Assembly (NCBI RefSeq): GCF_000242595.2
Contig: NC_017098.1
Coordinates: 1,922,001 to 1,986,000, forward strand
Direction: 5' to 3'
Origin: Spirochaeta africana DSM 8902
Lineage (GTDB): Bacteria; Spirochaetota; Spirochaetia; DSM-27196; DSM-8902
Length of the DNA: 64,000 nt
How positions within the stretch are numbered: position 1 is the stretch's first letter; every line of letters starts with the position of its first letter. The notes under the pieces were generated by a model. That model searched no databases and had not been told where the DNA came from. It saw only the letters and a program-made list of their open reading frames with translations. The translations under genes and the position numbers were made by a program. Positions 24,768 to 33,843 of this stretch are shown one piece after another.

Positions 24768-25844
24768 ATGCGAACGGCAATTATCTACGGTGGACGCAGT
24801 GGTGAACATGATGTGTCCTGTGTCTCGGCAGCCAGCGTTTTGCGGTGGATTGATCGATCCCGCTTTGAACCGGTTCCAATCGGAATAGACCGTTCCGGAT
24901 CCTGGTATCTCCAGTCCATTCCGGATGATATCCATTCAGACGGGCACCCGTTGGCGGTGGCTGTGCCGGGACAGGGGGCAATCGGGTTCCAGCCTGGCAG
25001 CGGTCTGACCTGTAATGGCCGGAGTCTGGATATTGATATCGTGTTCCCGGTGCTGCATGGGACCTTTGGCGAGGACGGCACCATCCAGGGACTGCTGGAT
25101 ATGCTGGATCTGGCCTACGTCGGTTCAGGTGTTCTCGGCAGCTCGCTCAGTATGGACAAGGTGCTCACCAAACAGATTTGGGAGCAGCATGGATTACCGG
25201 TCGTCCCCTACATCGCACTGCAGCATCACCACTATCTCGGCGACCCCGCCCGACAGCTTGACCGGATCATTCATCAGCTTGAACTGCCAGTGTTTATCAA
25301 ACCCGCCCGCGGGGGGTCATCGGTCGGGGTTCACAAGGCCCACGACCGGCAGGAGCTGGAAAACTGCCTTGCAGATGCCTTTCGCTACGATACCAAGCTG
25401 ATCCTCGAAAAGTCCGTTACCGCAACAGAGATAGAATGCTCAGTACTTGGAAATCGCGAACCGGAGGTGTTTCCGCCAGCCTCAATCACCCCGACACATG
25501 AATACTACGACTACGAAGCCAAGTATCAGGATCCCGACGGGGCACACTTCAGCCTGCCGGCTGACATACCGGCCCACGTCGCCGACAGGATCAGCCAGCT
25601 GGCACTGAAAGCCTTTGTTGCCGTCGAGGCCAGGGGACTCTCGCGGGTAGATTTTTTCTATAGCGAGCAGACCGGCGAGCTGTACCTGAACGAGATCAAC
25701 ACCATGCCGGGGTTTACCGCGATCAGCCTGTTTCCACGGATGTGTGAACATGGCGGCCTTCCCTATCAGCAGCTGATCACCCGTTTGATCGAGCTTGCCA
25801 GAGAAGAGCATACCCTGCGTGACTCGTTGCGCTATAGTCGGTAA
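24768..25844 (+). CDS. ddl: D-alanine--D-alanine ligase
   Basis: Makes the D-Ala-D-Ala dipeptide for peptidoglycan; ATP-grasp fold, 358 residues. Motifs: IIYGGRSGEHDVSCVSA at the N-terminus, ATP-grasp loop FIKPARGGSSVGVHK and metal site LYLNEINTMPGFT at the end. The length and motifs match standard Ddl, with no sign of a D-Ala-D-Lac variant, though that distinction is not firm by eye. GAGGGGGAA before the ATG is a good ribosome site. Follows murE in a cell-wall pair. Confidence 0.96.
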   Translation: MRTAIIYGGRSGEHDVSCVSAASVLRWIDRSRFEPVPIGIDRSGSWYLQSIPDDIHSDGHPLAVAVPGQGAIGFQPGSGLTCNGRSLDIDIVFPVLHGTFGEDGTIQGLLDMLDLAYVGSGVLGSSLSMDKVLTKQIWEQHGLPVVPYIALQHHHYLGDPARQLDRIIHQLELPVFIKPARGGSSVGVHKAHDRQELENCLADAFRYDTKLILEKSVTATEIECSVLGNREPEVFPPASITPTHEYYDYEAKYQDPDGAHFSLPADIPAHVADRISQLALKAFVAVEARGLSRVDFFYSEQTGELYLNEINTMPGFTAISLFPRMCEHGGLPYQQLITRLIELAREEHTLRDSLRYSR

Positions 25845-25853
25845 ACTTCTGAT

Positions 25854-28097
25854 ATGGTTTGTGCGCGTGGATTTCGCACCATACTGCTGTGCTGCCTGCT
25901 GGCAGCGGCCGGCAATGCGGTCTCCCTGGAGATCCCGGAGGATCGCCTCCCGGGATCAGCGGCCGAGCACCGGGCCGCAGAGCTTATCGCCCGGCAGCTC
26001 GCCGCGGACGGGATCGAGTTTGAACAACTCGATTATCAGGCCGTACGTTCCTTTGATCAAAGCATCCCGTTTTCCTACTCCAGCATTATCTACGTCCCGC
26101 CGGCACAGACATCAGGCAGCTACGTAACCCTGGCAGTCCCCCTGGACCAGCCGGCAGCTGGGGCCTACCCCGACCTTACCACCGGGATCCAGATGACCCT
26201 TGACTGGATCCTGACACAGCCTGAGCGAAACTACGCCGTGGTCTTTCTGGGGGGAGAGTTCTCTCCGGAACTGCAGTGGGGAAGCCGTGCCCTGGCTGCC
26301 AGCGGACGAGTATCCGGGACATCACCGGTAATCTATATTGCCATTTTTAATGCCGCTGCAGTTCCGGAGCTTGTTTCCGGATCACACGGAAGGATCACCC
26401 CTCGCGCCCTGCTTGAACAGGTGTCTGCCGCATTTGATGAATACGGTGTTGAACCCGAGTTCCCCGGCTTGCGGACAGCCAGTTACCGTCTGAACCGCAA
26501 CACATCCCTGAACCTGGTTGGCGGATTGATGTCGCAGGAGATTCCGACCATCGGGATCGAGTTTGGCACACCACGGCCGGCACGTGCGGGAGAACCGAAC
26601 ATCCCGGTGGCGATCGGTACCCGCGGCTATTATCGCGACCCCGGCAGTCCGGCCGCTCCCGCCGACAGCCTGCCGGCAAACGTGACCGCTGCATTGGAGC
26701 TGGCTGCAGCACAGCCCCTTGCGGTCTCGGTCTGGGAGGAACTCTACGGGATCATCCCCTGGTTCGGGGGAGAATCATTTATTATTCCTGAAACGACCTA
26801 TCTGCTGAGTATTCTCGCGATCCTCACCCTGGGGTTCCTGCTGGCAGCTCAGAAACGCAAGGTTTTCCGACGCTACCTGCACGCAGTGACCCGTCATTTC
26901 TGGATACTGCTGATGGTGTTCGCCCTGCTGTTTGCAGCCCTGATTATGGCCACCTGGGTGATAAGCATCGTCGTAGAGGTTCGCGGGTTTCCGGGCCTGT
27001 GGGAGCACTACCTGCTTGGATTTATTGCGGCCAAGGGGGCGGCTGCATTTCTGCTGTCACTCCTGCTGATCCGTCTGTTCAATCACATCCCGCATATTCC
27101 GCATGGTCGATTCTTTTCGGCTGCCGCAGTAGTCAGCAGTTTTGCCAGCCTGGTGGTGCTGTCCGGGATCACACTGGCATATGCATATTCGCTGCTGGTC
27201 AGTTTTGTACTGACGATCGGATTTTCGGTAGGCCGCAAGGCACGTACCAAGGGGTTCTTTCTGTTGCTGGCCCCCCTCAGTCTGCTGCTGCCGCTGGCCG
27301 GTGCGGTACAGGCACAGGACCAGCTGCTGATACAGGCAGCCCTGTTCAACACCATAAACGGCAATCTGCTGCTGGCATTGCTGTTTCTGCCGTTTTTCCT
27401 GATGGGTATCAGGATGCATATCATGCTCCATCAGCGGGAGCGCTATCGGCCGACGATACTGCTGCGGTTTTCGCTGTTGATTGCCAGCTTCGGCACCGCA
27501 TCGATTCTGATTATTCTTTTCCGGGTATGGCCCTTCAGTCAGGAAAACCCGCAAAAGATCGACATCGATATCTCGGTGGAGTATCCGTTCCAGCCAACCG
27601 ATGCCGATCTGCCGGCGGTGGTGCAGGTTCTGTCCGATGCACCGGTAACATCCCCGCTGATCTACGCATTCGGCACACGGCTGAGCCCGAACGGGGTGCA
27701 GCTCCTGGATCTGCCCTATTCACGACTGCCGGAAATCTCTGCCGAGGTAGCGTCCCGGCAGATCCTGCAGCGACAGGAGCTGATCCTGCGCCTGGATGGC
27801 GACCGCGTACGCCCGCGTTTGAGTTATCGCCTGCATTCCGATACACCCCTGTTTTTTCATCACAGTGATGTTCCGGTCCGTCTGGAGAACGGCCGTACTG
27901 TCGGGCGTTTTGAGCACATACCGGGAATCGACTTTCCGATCGAGCTGGTGCAGGTTGCCGGGGGCGTGCAGCAGCCGTTTTTCCGGATCGAGGCAGACTT
28001 TCCACTGCCGCCACAGCATCTGTACACACCCGATCCAGGGATCTATCTGCAGGGGCGAATCACCTATCGCGGGGAGACCAGGCTGAGGAATGAGTAA
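25854..28097 (+). CDS. Multi-pass membrane protein with degenerate M28-type peptidase domain
   Basis: Protein of 747 residues. A signal peptide (about 1-23) is followed by a domain to about residue 300 with the layout of M28 aminopeptidases (PGSAAEHRAAELIARQLAAD, VVFLGGEFSPELQWGSRAL). The metal ligands are mostly gone: no His-x-Asp, EF instead of the Glu-Glu pair and no final His. Eight or so membrane helices (about 315-570) and a C-terminal beta-rich domain follow. The arrangement recalls M28 plus membrane proteins such as ER metallopeptidase 1, but activity is unlikely. It starts nine bases after ddl and overlaps dinB by eight bases. Confidence 0.8.
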   Translation: MVCARGFRTILLCCLLAAAGNAVSLEIPEDRLPGSAAEHRAAELIARQLAADGIEFEQLDYQAVRSFDQSIPFSYSSIIYVPPAQTSGSYVTLAVPLDQPAAGAYPDLTTGIQMTLDWILTQPERNYAVVFLGGEFSPELQWGSRALAASGRVSGTSPVIYIAIFNAAAVPELVSGSHGRITPRALLEQVSAAFDEYGVEPEFPGLRTASYRLNRNTSLNLVGGLMSQEIPTIGIEFGTPRPARAGEPNIPVAIGTRGYYRDPGSPAAPADSLPANVTAALELAAAQPLAVSVWEELYGIIPWFGGESFIIPETTYLLSILAILTLGFLLAAQKRKVFRRYLHAVTRHFWILLMVFALLFAALIMATWVISIVVEVRGFPGLWEHYLLGFIAAKGAAAFLLSLLLIRLFNHIPHIPHGRFFSAAAVVSSFASLVVLSGITLAYAYSLLVSFVLTIGFSVGRKARTKGFFLLLAPLSLLLPLAGAVQAQDQLLIQAALFNTINGNLLLALLFLPFFLMGIRMHIMLHQRERYRPTILLRFSLLIASFGTASILIILFRVWPFSQENPQKIDIDISVEYPFQPTDADLPAVVQVLSDAPVTSPLIYAFGTRLSPNGVQLLDLPYSRLPEISAEVASRQILQRQELILRLDGDRVRPRLSYRLHSDTPLFFHHSDVPVRLENGRTVGRFEHIPGIDFPIELVQVAGGVQQPFFRIEADFPLPPQHLYTPDPGIYLQGRITYRGETRLRNE

Positions 28098-29292
28098 AAC
28101 ATTTTTTCATGTCGATCTGGATGCCTTTTTTGCCGCGGTTGAACAGCTGGATAATCCTGCACTGCAAGGCACACCGGTTATTGTCGGGGCAGACCCGGGC
28201 GGTCGCGGTGTGGTAGCAGCCTGCTCCTACGAAGCGCGGAAGCACGGTGTGCACTCTGCAATGCCCATCAGCATGGCCAGACAACGCTGTCCCCACGCGA
28301 CGTTCCTGCCGGTTCGCATGTCACGCTACCAGGAGATCTCTCAAGGGATTATGCAGTATCTGCGCGACAAAGCCCCGGTCATGCACCAGGTCTCGATTGA
28401 TGAGGCATTCCTCGATTACAGCGGCACCCGCCGACTGCTTGGCGAACCGGCAGTGGTGGCATCCCGCCTGCGCCAGGAAACAAAGGCCCGATTCGGGCTG
28501 ACCATGTCCATTGGGATCGGGGTAAACGCCTATATTGCCAAGCTTGCATCGGCAGCGGCCAAGCCGGACGGGATTCTCGAGGTTGCAGAGGCCGACGGAA
28601 TCGATTTTGTGGACAGTATTCCTCTCGGTAAGCTCTGGGGGATAGGCCCCAAGACACTCGAACAGCTGCAGCAGTTCAATATCTGTTCCACTACACAGCT
28701 GCGGCGTGCCACCATTGCCGACCTGACCGCACTGTTCGGTCCGGCCGGGGCGCAGCGGCTGCATGCCATCGTGCGCGGAATTGATCCGGGAATAATCCAG
28801 GACATCCCGCATTCGCGTTCTATCAGCACCGAGCACACCTTTGAACGGGATGAGCGCTCACCCGCCCGACTGCGCACCAAACTCTTTGAACTGTGCCACA
28901 GCGTGATGTTCAGGTCTCTGCATGAAGGGTTTGTATCGGCCACCGTCGTTGTGCGGGTACGGTCGGCACAGTTCGAAACCAGGTCATCACGCCGAACCCT
29001 GCCGCATCCGGTATATTCATCCCAGGAGCTGTATGAAACCGCCTGGAAGCTTATGCAGCCACTGGCTGCAGCCGCCGGCAGTGTACGCCTGATCGGGGTA
29101 GGTCTGGGCAATCTGTCAGACAGCAGTAACGGCTCGCAGCAGGATCTGTTTCCCGAGAAAAAAAGCAGGCAGAGCTCGGTCGAATCGGCCATCCTGCAGC
29201 TGCAGAGAAAGTATGGACGCAATGCGGTCACCAAGGCCGACCTGATTCCGGGGGAAACTGATCGGCCAGGTGATCAGCCCGGCAACGATTAG
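28090..29292 (+). CDS. dinB: DNA polymerase IV (Y-family)
   Basis: Error-prone translesion polymerase, 400 residues. Catalytic acids are in FFHVDLDAFFAAVEQ and QVSIDEAFLDYSG; thumb and little-finger regions follow in the right order (KLASAAAKPDGILEV, GIGPKTLEQLQQF, STEHTFERDERS). QQDLF near residue 352 matches the beta-clamp-binding pentapeptide but is followed by about 45 extra residues, whereas in many relatives it is terminal. The ATG lies within the end of the membrane protein gene upstream (ATGAGTAA), so translation is coupled. No LexA box is recognised. Confidence 0.95.
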   Translation: MSKTFFHVDLDAFFAAVEQLDNPALQGTPVIVGADPGGRGVVAACSYEARKHGVHSAMPISMARQRCPHATFLPVRMSRYQEISQGIMQYLRDKAPVMHQVSIDEAFLDYSGTRRLLGEPAVVASRLRQETKARFGLTMSIGIGVNAYIAKLASAAAKPDGILEVAEADGIDFVDSIPLGKLWGIGPKTLEQLQQFNICSTTQLRRATIADLTALFGPAGAQRLHAIVRGIDPGIIQDIPHSRSISTEHTFERDERSPARLRTKLFELCHSVMFRSLHEGFVSATVVVRVRSAQFETRSSRRTLPHPVYSSQELYETAWKLMQPLAAAAGSVRLIGVGLGNLSDSSNGSQQDLFPEKKSRQSSVESAILQLQRKYGRNAVTKADLIPGETDRPGDQPGND

Positions 29293-29301
29293 CCGATTAT
29301 C

Positions 29302-30186
29302 TTACAGGGACTGCAGCAGCTCGCGGGCATCCTCAAGATCGCGCAGATCATACACCCGCGGCTCCGGCATCCGCTCGATCTGACGGATCATATCCTGCAG
29401 CACCATCCGGGCTTCCTCGCTGTCAGACATTTCCGGGATTGTCACGGTTCCCTCAAAATACCAGCCACGCTCCAGCGGCGATTCTGCGGAACGATAATCA
29501 GAGACCCGTCGTGAATGCTCACGGTTGCGGCGGCGCTGACTCCAGCCGCGGGAATCCAGGGCCTCAGCCAGGGTGATGTAGAAACCGTACGAGATATGAT
29601 CACGCGTGCCGGCGGCCACCTGTTCCTCCATCAGCGAAACCGCCTTTCGGGCCAGATTTACGCCGTAATCGTTATTACCGAAGGAGATCATCCGTGGGAC
29701 TGCGACATACAGCTGAGACAGCACGTAATAGGAATCTGGATGTGAGGCGTCGATCTCGATCGCCTGAATCAGCAGGTCCCGCATATCAGAGGCCTTGAAC
29801 AGGCTGTCGAGAATTCCCTTGGTCTGGCCCCAGCGACCGATATTGCTGGCCTTCCAGAAATAGCCTTCCACATTGGCCGCATCGGCCTGGATTGCCTGAT
29901 CGGCATACTGTTCGCCCTGCTCAAAGATTGCCAGCAGCTCGTCATCACCAGCACCGGCGTCCTCTCGACTGCCGCCATAGCCCAGCTGAGCACGAGCGAG
30001 ACGCCAGAGAACCTCGGCCCTGTCAGCGCCACTGGCTGCCTGGGGAAGCAAATTCTGCAGCACATCCCTTGCCGCCGCATGTTCGTCCTGGGCATCAAAG
30101 GCATCGGCCTGCTGCAGCCCTTCGCTTATACCCCATGCCGCCACTGCACCAAAAAGCAGCACCGCAGTAATCATAATTCTGTGCAT
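29302..30186 (-). CDS. Secreted TPR-like protein of unknown function
   Basis: Exported protein of 294 residues with an N-terminal signal peptide (MHRIMITAVLLFGAVAAWG). The rest is helical with TPR-like repeats (AARDVLQNLLPQAASGADRA, EQYADQAIQADAANVEGYFW, DLLIQAIEIDASHPDSYYVL). The segment after residue 150 resembles tetratricopeptide periplasmic proteins of spirochaetes. AGGAGGAAAC before the ATG fixes the start; a longer reading has no ribosome site. It follows rpsD on the same strand but is separated by a strong terminator, so it may depend on its own promoter or on readthrough. Confidence 0.83.
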   Translation of the reverse strand: MHRIMITAVLLFGAVAAWGISEGLQQADAFDAQDEHAAARDVLQNLLPQAASGADRAEVLWRLARAQLGYGGSREDAGAGDDELLAIFEQGEQYADQAIQADAANVEGYFWKASNIGRWGQTKGILDSLFKASDMRDLLIQAIEIDASHPDSYYVLSQLYVAVPRMISFGNNDYGVNLARKAVSLMEEQVAAGTRDHISYGFYITLAEALDSRGWSQRRRNREHSRRVSDYRSAESPLERGWYFEGTVTIPEMSDSEEARMVLQDMIRQIERMPEPRVYDLRDLEDARELLQSL

Positions 30187-30268
30187 GTTTCCTCCTGCAC
30201 CAACTATGATAGCCCCCGCAGGTTTTGTCAATCTTGCTTCCACACGCCAGCAGGGCCTCTTGCGACAG

Positions 30269-30306
30269 AAAAAAAACCGCCGACAGGCTCTGCCTGGCGA
30301 CGGTTT
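30269..30306 (-). terminator. Rho-independent terminator of rpsD
   Basis: On the minus strand a long stem joins 30292-30306 to 30274-30288 with two internal mismatches and the loop AGA, followed by eight T. It lies 25 bases after the rpsD stop. Confidence 0.9.
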
Positions 30307-30330
30307 GCAGCGGTAGAATACCTGCAAGAA

Positions 30331-30945
30331 TTACTTCGCGTAGTACTCAACAACCAGCTGTTCATCGGCGATGGTAGGAATAGCATCCCGTGATGGAAGG
30401 ATATTTACCTTGGCCACCATCGAATCCTTGTCGATAGCAAGCCATGCCGGTACCGGACGACTTGCGTTCTCGGACAACAGGCCGCGGACCAGATCCTGGG
30501 TCGACTTTTTGTCTTTCACCGAGATGGTATCGCCCTCGCGGACCAGTGCGGACGGAATGGTTACCTTGCGACCGTTCTGATGGATATGACCGTGACTCAC
30601 CAGCTGTCGCGCCTGTGAACGGCTGGTTGCCATCCCCAAACGATAGACTACGTTATCCAGTCGCCGCTCGAGCAGAATCAGCATGTTGTGACCAGCAACG
30701 CCCTTCTGACGTTTGGCTTCTTCAAACAGATTGCGGAACTGACGCTCGCTCAGTCCATACGCAAACTTCAGTTTCTGCTTCTCTACCAGCTGACGCCCAT
30801 ACTCGGTCTGACGAATACGTCCACGCTTCGGGTTACCCGGTCCCTGAGGCTTGCGCTTCAGCAATCGATCATATTTCTGGTTCCCGTAGATATTGATTCC
30901 GAGTCGGCGTACAATTTTCCCTTTGGCTTTCGTATTTCGCGCCAT
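30331..30945 (-). CDS. rpsD: 30S ribosomal protein S4
   Basis: Primary 16S rRNA-binding protein of the small subunit body, 204 residues. The N-terminal RRLGINIYG region, the central S4 RNA-binding domain (ERRLDNVVYRLGMATSRSQA, LVSHGHIHQNGRKV) and the C-terminal EQLVVEYYAK are standard. The N-terminus lacks the zinc-binding cysteines, so it is the zinc-independent form. It stands alone, not in the alpha operon with rpsM/rpsK/rpoA. A consensus promoter and AAGGAG site precede it and a terminator follows. Confidence 0.98.
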   Translation of the reverse strand: MARNTKAKGKIVRRLGINIYGNQKYDRLLKRKPQGPGNPKRGRIRQTEYGRQLVEKQKLKFAYGLSERQFRNLFEEAKRQKGVAGHNMLILLERRLDNVVYRLGMATSRSQARQLVSHGHIHQNGRKVTIPSALVREGDTISVKDKKSTQDLVRGLLSENASRPVPAWLAIDKDSMVAKVNILPSRDAIPTIADEQLVVEYYAK

Positions 30946-30976
30946 GCAACTAACTCCTTATCAGCTTAGGCCTCGC

Positions 30977-31005
30977 ATACTACCGATACGGCAGTCTATT
31001 GTCAA
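30977..31005 (-). promoter_or_regulatory. rpsD promoter
   Basis: On the minus strand: consensus TTGACA (31000-31005), 17-base spacer, TAGTAT (30977-30982). Leader of about 25 bases with AAGGAG. The leader is too short for the known S4 autoregulatory pseudoknots. Confidence 0.78.
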
Positions 31006-31044
31006 GGCCGGCTGTTGTGTAGATTAATGTGTTTCCTGCCCAGA

Positions 31045-32706
31045 TTAACGTCCCAGCAGTCTGTCCAGTAATGTGCGCACGCCCTTGCGCGAGCTGCGCT
31101 TCTTCCCGACGGATGCGATCTCATCGCCGGATACCTTTTCCTTAAGAACAAAATCCTCACCGTACTTGCTTCGATAGTATGCCAGTCGTTCGGCCTCACT
31201 CGACGCAGCCGTAGGTGCAGCAGCAGCTTTGGGCGGCTCGCGCCGTTTACGCCCACGGTCACCGCGAGAATCCGGCTTGCTGCCTGCCGGCTTCTGTGCA
31301 CGGGCAGTGTCTTTGACCCGGCCCTGCTTGTCGGTGCCGACTGCTGCCGGTTTACGACTGGCACCTGCGGCTGGCTTAGCGGCTGATTGCTCACCAGCCC
31401 GGGCGCCGTTTTCTGAACGGCTTACTTCCGGCGGGCGACTGTCCCTGGCATTGCGTCCCGTACCACCGCGACGCTCGCCATGGTCACGACGCGCACGGCC
31501 GCCCCCCCGGGAATCGGATGATCGCGCGCCTCCCCGTCTGGAGTCCCGCTCCTGACCGGAATGACCGCTGTCGGCAATCAGCATATCCTCGCTGACCGGC
31601 TCGACAGGAATCTTCTGCTTGATATAGTCCTCGATTGCCGGCAGCCCCAGTACGAAACGCTCACAGGCCAGCATAAACGCCCGGCCAGATTTACCGGCTC
31701 TCGCCGTTCGGCCAATGCGGTGCACGTAGTTTTCCGGATCCTCGGGCACATCGAAATTGATAACCATCTCCAGGTCATCGACATGCAGTCCCCGCGCGGC
31801 GACATCGGTCGCTACCAGGACAGGAAGATCGCCACGCTTTACCCGCTTGATGATTGCCGAACGCTTGCTCTGGGGAAGGTCCCCCATAATAAATTCCGAG
31901 GTGTACCCCTTGCGGCTCAACCGACGGGAAACCTCTTCGGCACCTCGTTTGGTATTGGTGAAGATAATGCAGCTTTTGGGCTTTTCCCGCTCCAACAGAC
32001 CGAACAGGAAGGGGATCTTTTCCTTCTTGCTGACATGATATACCGCCTGCTTGATAGTCTCGACAGTGATCTGCTCTGCAGCGACAGTTATTTCCACCGG
32101 CTCGCGCATATACTCCCAGGCAAGGTTCATGACTTTGACACTCAGGGTTGCACTGAACAGCATAGTCTGACGCACATCGGTCCCTGGCATACGAGACACC
32201 ATCCACCGGACATCCGGATAGAATCCCATGTCAAACATCCGGTCGGCTTCATCTATAATCAGTACCCCGAACTGCTCGAACTTGATTCTTCCCGACTTTG
32301 CATGATCCATCAGGCGCCCGGGTGTACCGATAATCACCTGCGGATCATCGTTCAGTTCCTTTTCCTGCTTGTGATACCCGACGCCACCGTAGCAGACGGC
32401 AAATCTGAGCCTGGTCGAAGATCCGAGAAGCTTTGCTTCCTGGTAGATCTGATCAGCAAGCTCGCGGGTAGGAGCAATCACCAGGGTCTTGTGTTCAGGG
32501 ACAATCTGGCCGGTCACGTACCGATGGAATACCGGCAGCAGAAAGGCTGCGGTCTTGCCGGACCCGGTCTGGCTCTGTACCTTCAAATCGCGCCCCTGCA
32601 TTGCAGGCGGAATAGCGCGCTCCTGCACCTCGGTGCATTCTTCAAATCCTGCGGTCTCGATACCGCTTAACACCTCTTCATGGAGGTCAAGTTCTGTAAA
32701 CAACAT
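31045..32706 (-). CDS. DEAD-box ATP-dependent RNA helicase with basic RG-rich tail
   Basis: RNA helicase of about 553 residues. Core motifs in order: Q motif (TEVQERAIPPAMQ), SQTGSGKT, APTRELA, TPGRLMD, IDEADRMFD, FSATLS, CIIFTNTKRG, VATDVAARGLHVDD and HRIGRTARAGKSG. From about residue 390 the chain becomes low-complexity and rich in Arg, Gly, Ser and Lys, a common RNA-binding tail, ending in a conserved-looking RSSRKGVRTLLDRLLGR. ATG at 32704-32706 has GGAGC upstream; longer readings do not. Which CsdA/RhlE/DbpA subgroup it belongs to is unclear. It lies upstream of rpsD on the same strand with no terminator between them. Confidence 0.94.
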   Translation of the reverse strand: MLFTELDLHEEVLSGIETAGFEECTEVQERAIPPAMQGRDLKVQSQTGSGKTAAFLLPVFHRYVTGQIVPEHKTLVIAPTRELADQIYQEAKLLGSSTRLRFAVCYGGVGYHKQEKELNDDPQVIIGTPGRLMDHAKSGRIKFEQFGVLIIDEADRMFDMGFYPDVRWMVSRMPGTDVRQTMLFSATLSVKVMNLAWEYMREPVEITVAAEQITVETIKQAVYHVSKKEKIPFLFGLLEREKPKSCIIFTNTKRGAEEVSRRLSRKGYTSEFIMGDLPQSKRSAIIKRVKRGDLPVLVATDVAARGLHVDDLEMVINFDVPEDPENYVHRIGRTARAGKSGRAFMLACERFVLGLPAIEDYIKQKIPVEPVSEDMLIADSGHSGQERDSRRGGARSSDSRGGGRARRDHGERRGGTGRNARDSRPPEVSRSENGARAGEQSAAKPAAGASRKPAAVGTDKQGRVKDTARAQKPAGSKPDSRGDRGRKRREPPKAAAAPTAASSEAERLAYYRSKYGEDFVLKEKVSGDEIASVGKKRSSRKGVRTLLDRLLGR

Positions 32707-32802
32707 ATTCAGCTCCATAATAGCCCATATTCCAATTCGCGCCAAGCCGTACGTCTTCCGGCTATGGAGCCCGGGCAAAACCTTTCTTACGACGGGAAAA
32801 AG

Positions 32803-32811
32803 TGCTATCTT
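32803..32811 (+). promoter_or_regulatory. Extended -10 promoter of the AEC transporter gene
   Basis: TGC-TATCTT, extended -10, ending 6 bases before the ATG at 32818. Weak -35 candidate TTCTTA at 16 bp. No Shine-Dalgarno. Confidence 0.4.
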
Positions 32812-32817
32812 TCCTGC

Positions 32818-33843
32818 ATGCTGTCACTTGCGCTTCCGGTGCTGTATACCATGCTTCAGATCTTCACCTTCCTGTTCATAGGTTTTCTGCTGCGCCGTTA
32901 CGGCTGGTTTTCCCAGGAGTTCTTTACCGCGCTGGGGCGGTTCGTGGTCCGCATAGCACTGCCAAGCTTTTTCTTTGTACGAATGTCCCAGGCCGATATC
33001 GCTGCATTGCAGCGGTCACTTCGGTTTCCGCTGCTGGCAATCGCGGTGTGCGCTGTGGGGGTGCTGTCCGGGTGGATCGTCTTCAGCATCTTCCGTTTCC
33101 CGACACAGGACCGCAAGGCGGGGATTGCACTGTCAGGGTTCGGCAACGCAAGTTATCTCCCGCTCTCGGTAATTGAACTGATGCCGCTGAGCCTGCCACT
33201 GATCGCGGAGCTCTTTGACACCGACCTCTCGCTGTTCTATGTCGGGGCGTTTGTTTTTGTATTCAGCCCCCTGCTGTGGAGCTTCGGGATGGTGTTTATC
33301 AGCGGCGGCAGCGGCCGTGACCTGCTACGCGGGTTGATATCCCCGCCGATGATCGGCATCGCCGCCGGACTGCTGGCCGCCGTATCCGGGCTTGGCCCGA
33401 TACTGAGCACCCCCGGCAATCCACTGGCGGCGGTGTATCCGGCCTTTGAACGCATTGGTGCGGTTACGGTACCGATAATCCTGATTGTACTGGGTTCCAT
33501 GGCAGGCGGGCTGCATCTTCACCGGGAAAACATCGGGGTCTTACTGGGCCTGAGCACCGCAGTCTCCCTGACCCGATTCGTAATCCTGCCGACCCTGTTT
33601 CTGCTGCTGGCACCGTTATTCCAGGCCGCGGCCTGGAGCCCGACCGAGCTGTGGGTTGTGTTCCTGCAGTTCACCACCCCCCCGGCCACAAACCTCTCGG
33701 TGATGGCCTCGCATGCCGGCATCAATCAGGAGCACACCGCCTTTACCCTGTTGATCACCTACCTGATCTATCTGTTTGTGTTCCCGGTATATCTTATGCT
33801 GTTTCTGCAGCGTTTGCAGCTGCTTCCTGCAGCCGGGCTATGA
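32818..33843 (+). CDS. AEC-family (auxin efflux carrier type) transporter
   Basis: Inner-membrane secondary transporter of 341 residues with about ten helices in two five-helix halves. Family-typical stretches are LFIGFLLRRYGWFSQEFF, ALSGFGNASYLPLSVIEL and FTTPPATNLSVMA. Bacterial relatives export malonate, malate or other organic anions, or amino acids; the substrate is not readable here. It diverges from the DEAD-box helicase gene. The ATG lacks a ribosome site but sits six bases after an extended -10 box. Its last 50 bases overlap the convergent GAF gene. Confidence 0.88.
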   Translation: MLSLALPVLYTMLQIFTFLFIGFLLRRYGWFSQEFFTALGRFVVRIALPSFFFVRMSQADIAALQRSLRFPLLAIAVCAVGVLSGWIVFSIFRFPTQDRKAGIALSGFGNASYLPLSVIELMPLSLPLIAELFDTDLSLFYVGAFVFVFSPLLWSFGMVFISGGSGRDLLRGLISPPMIGIAAGLLAAVSGLGPILSTPGNPLAAVYPAFERIGAVTVPIILIVLGSMAGGLHLHRENIGVLLGLSTAVSLTRFVILPTLFLLLAPLFQAAAWSPTELWVVFLQFTTPPATNLSVMASHAGINQEHTAFTLLITYLIYLFVFPVYLMLFLQRLQLLPAAGL

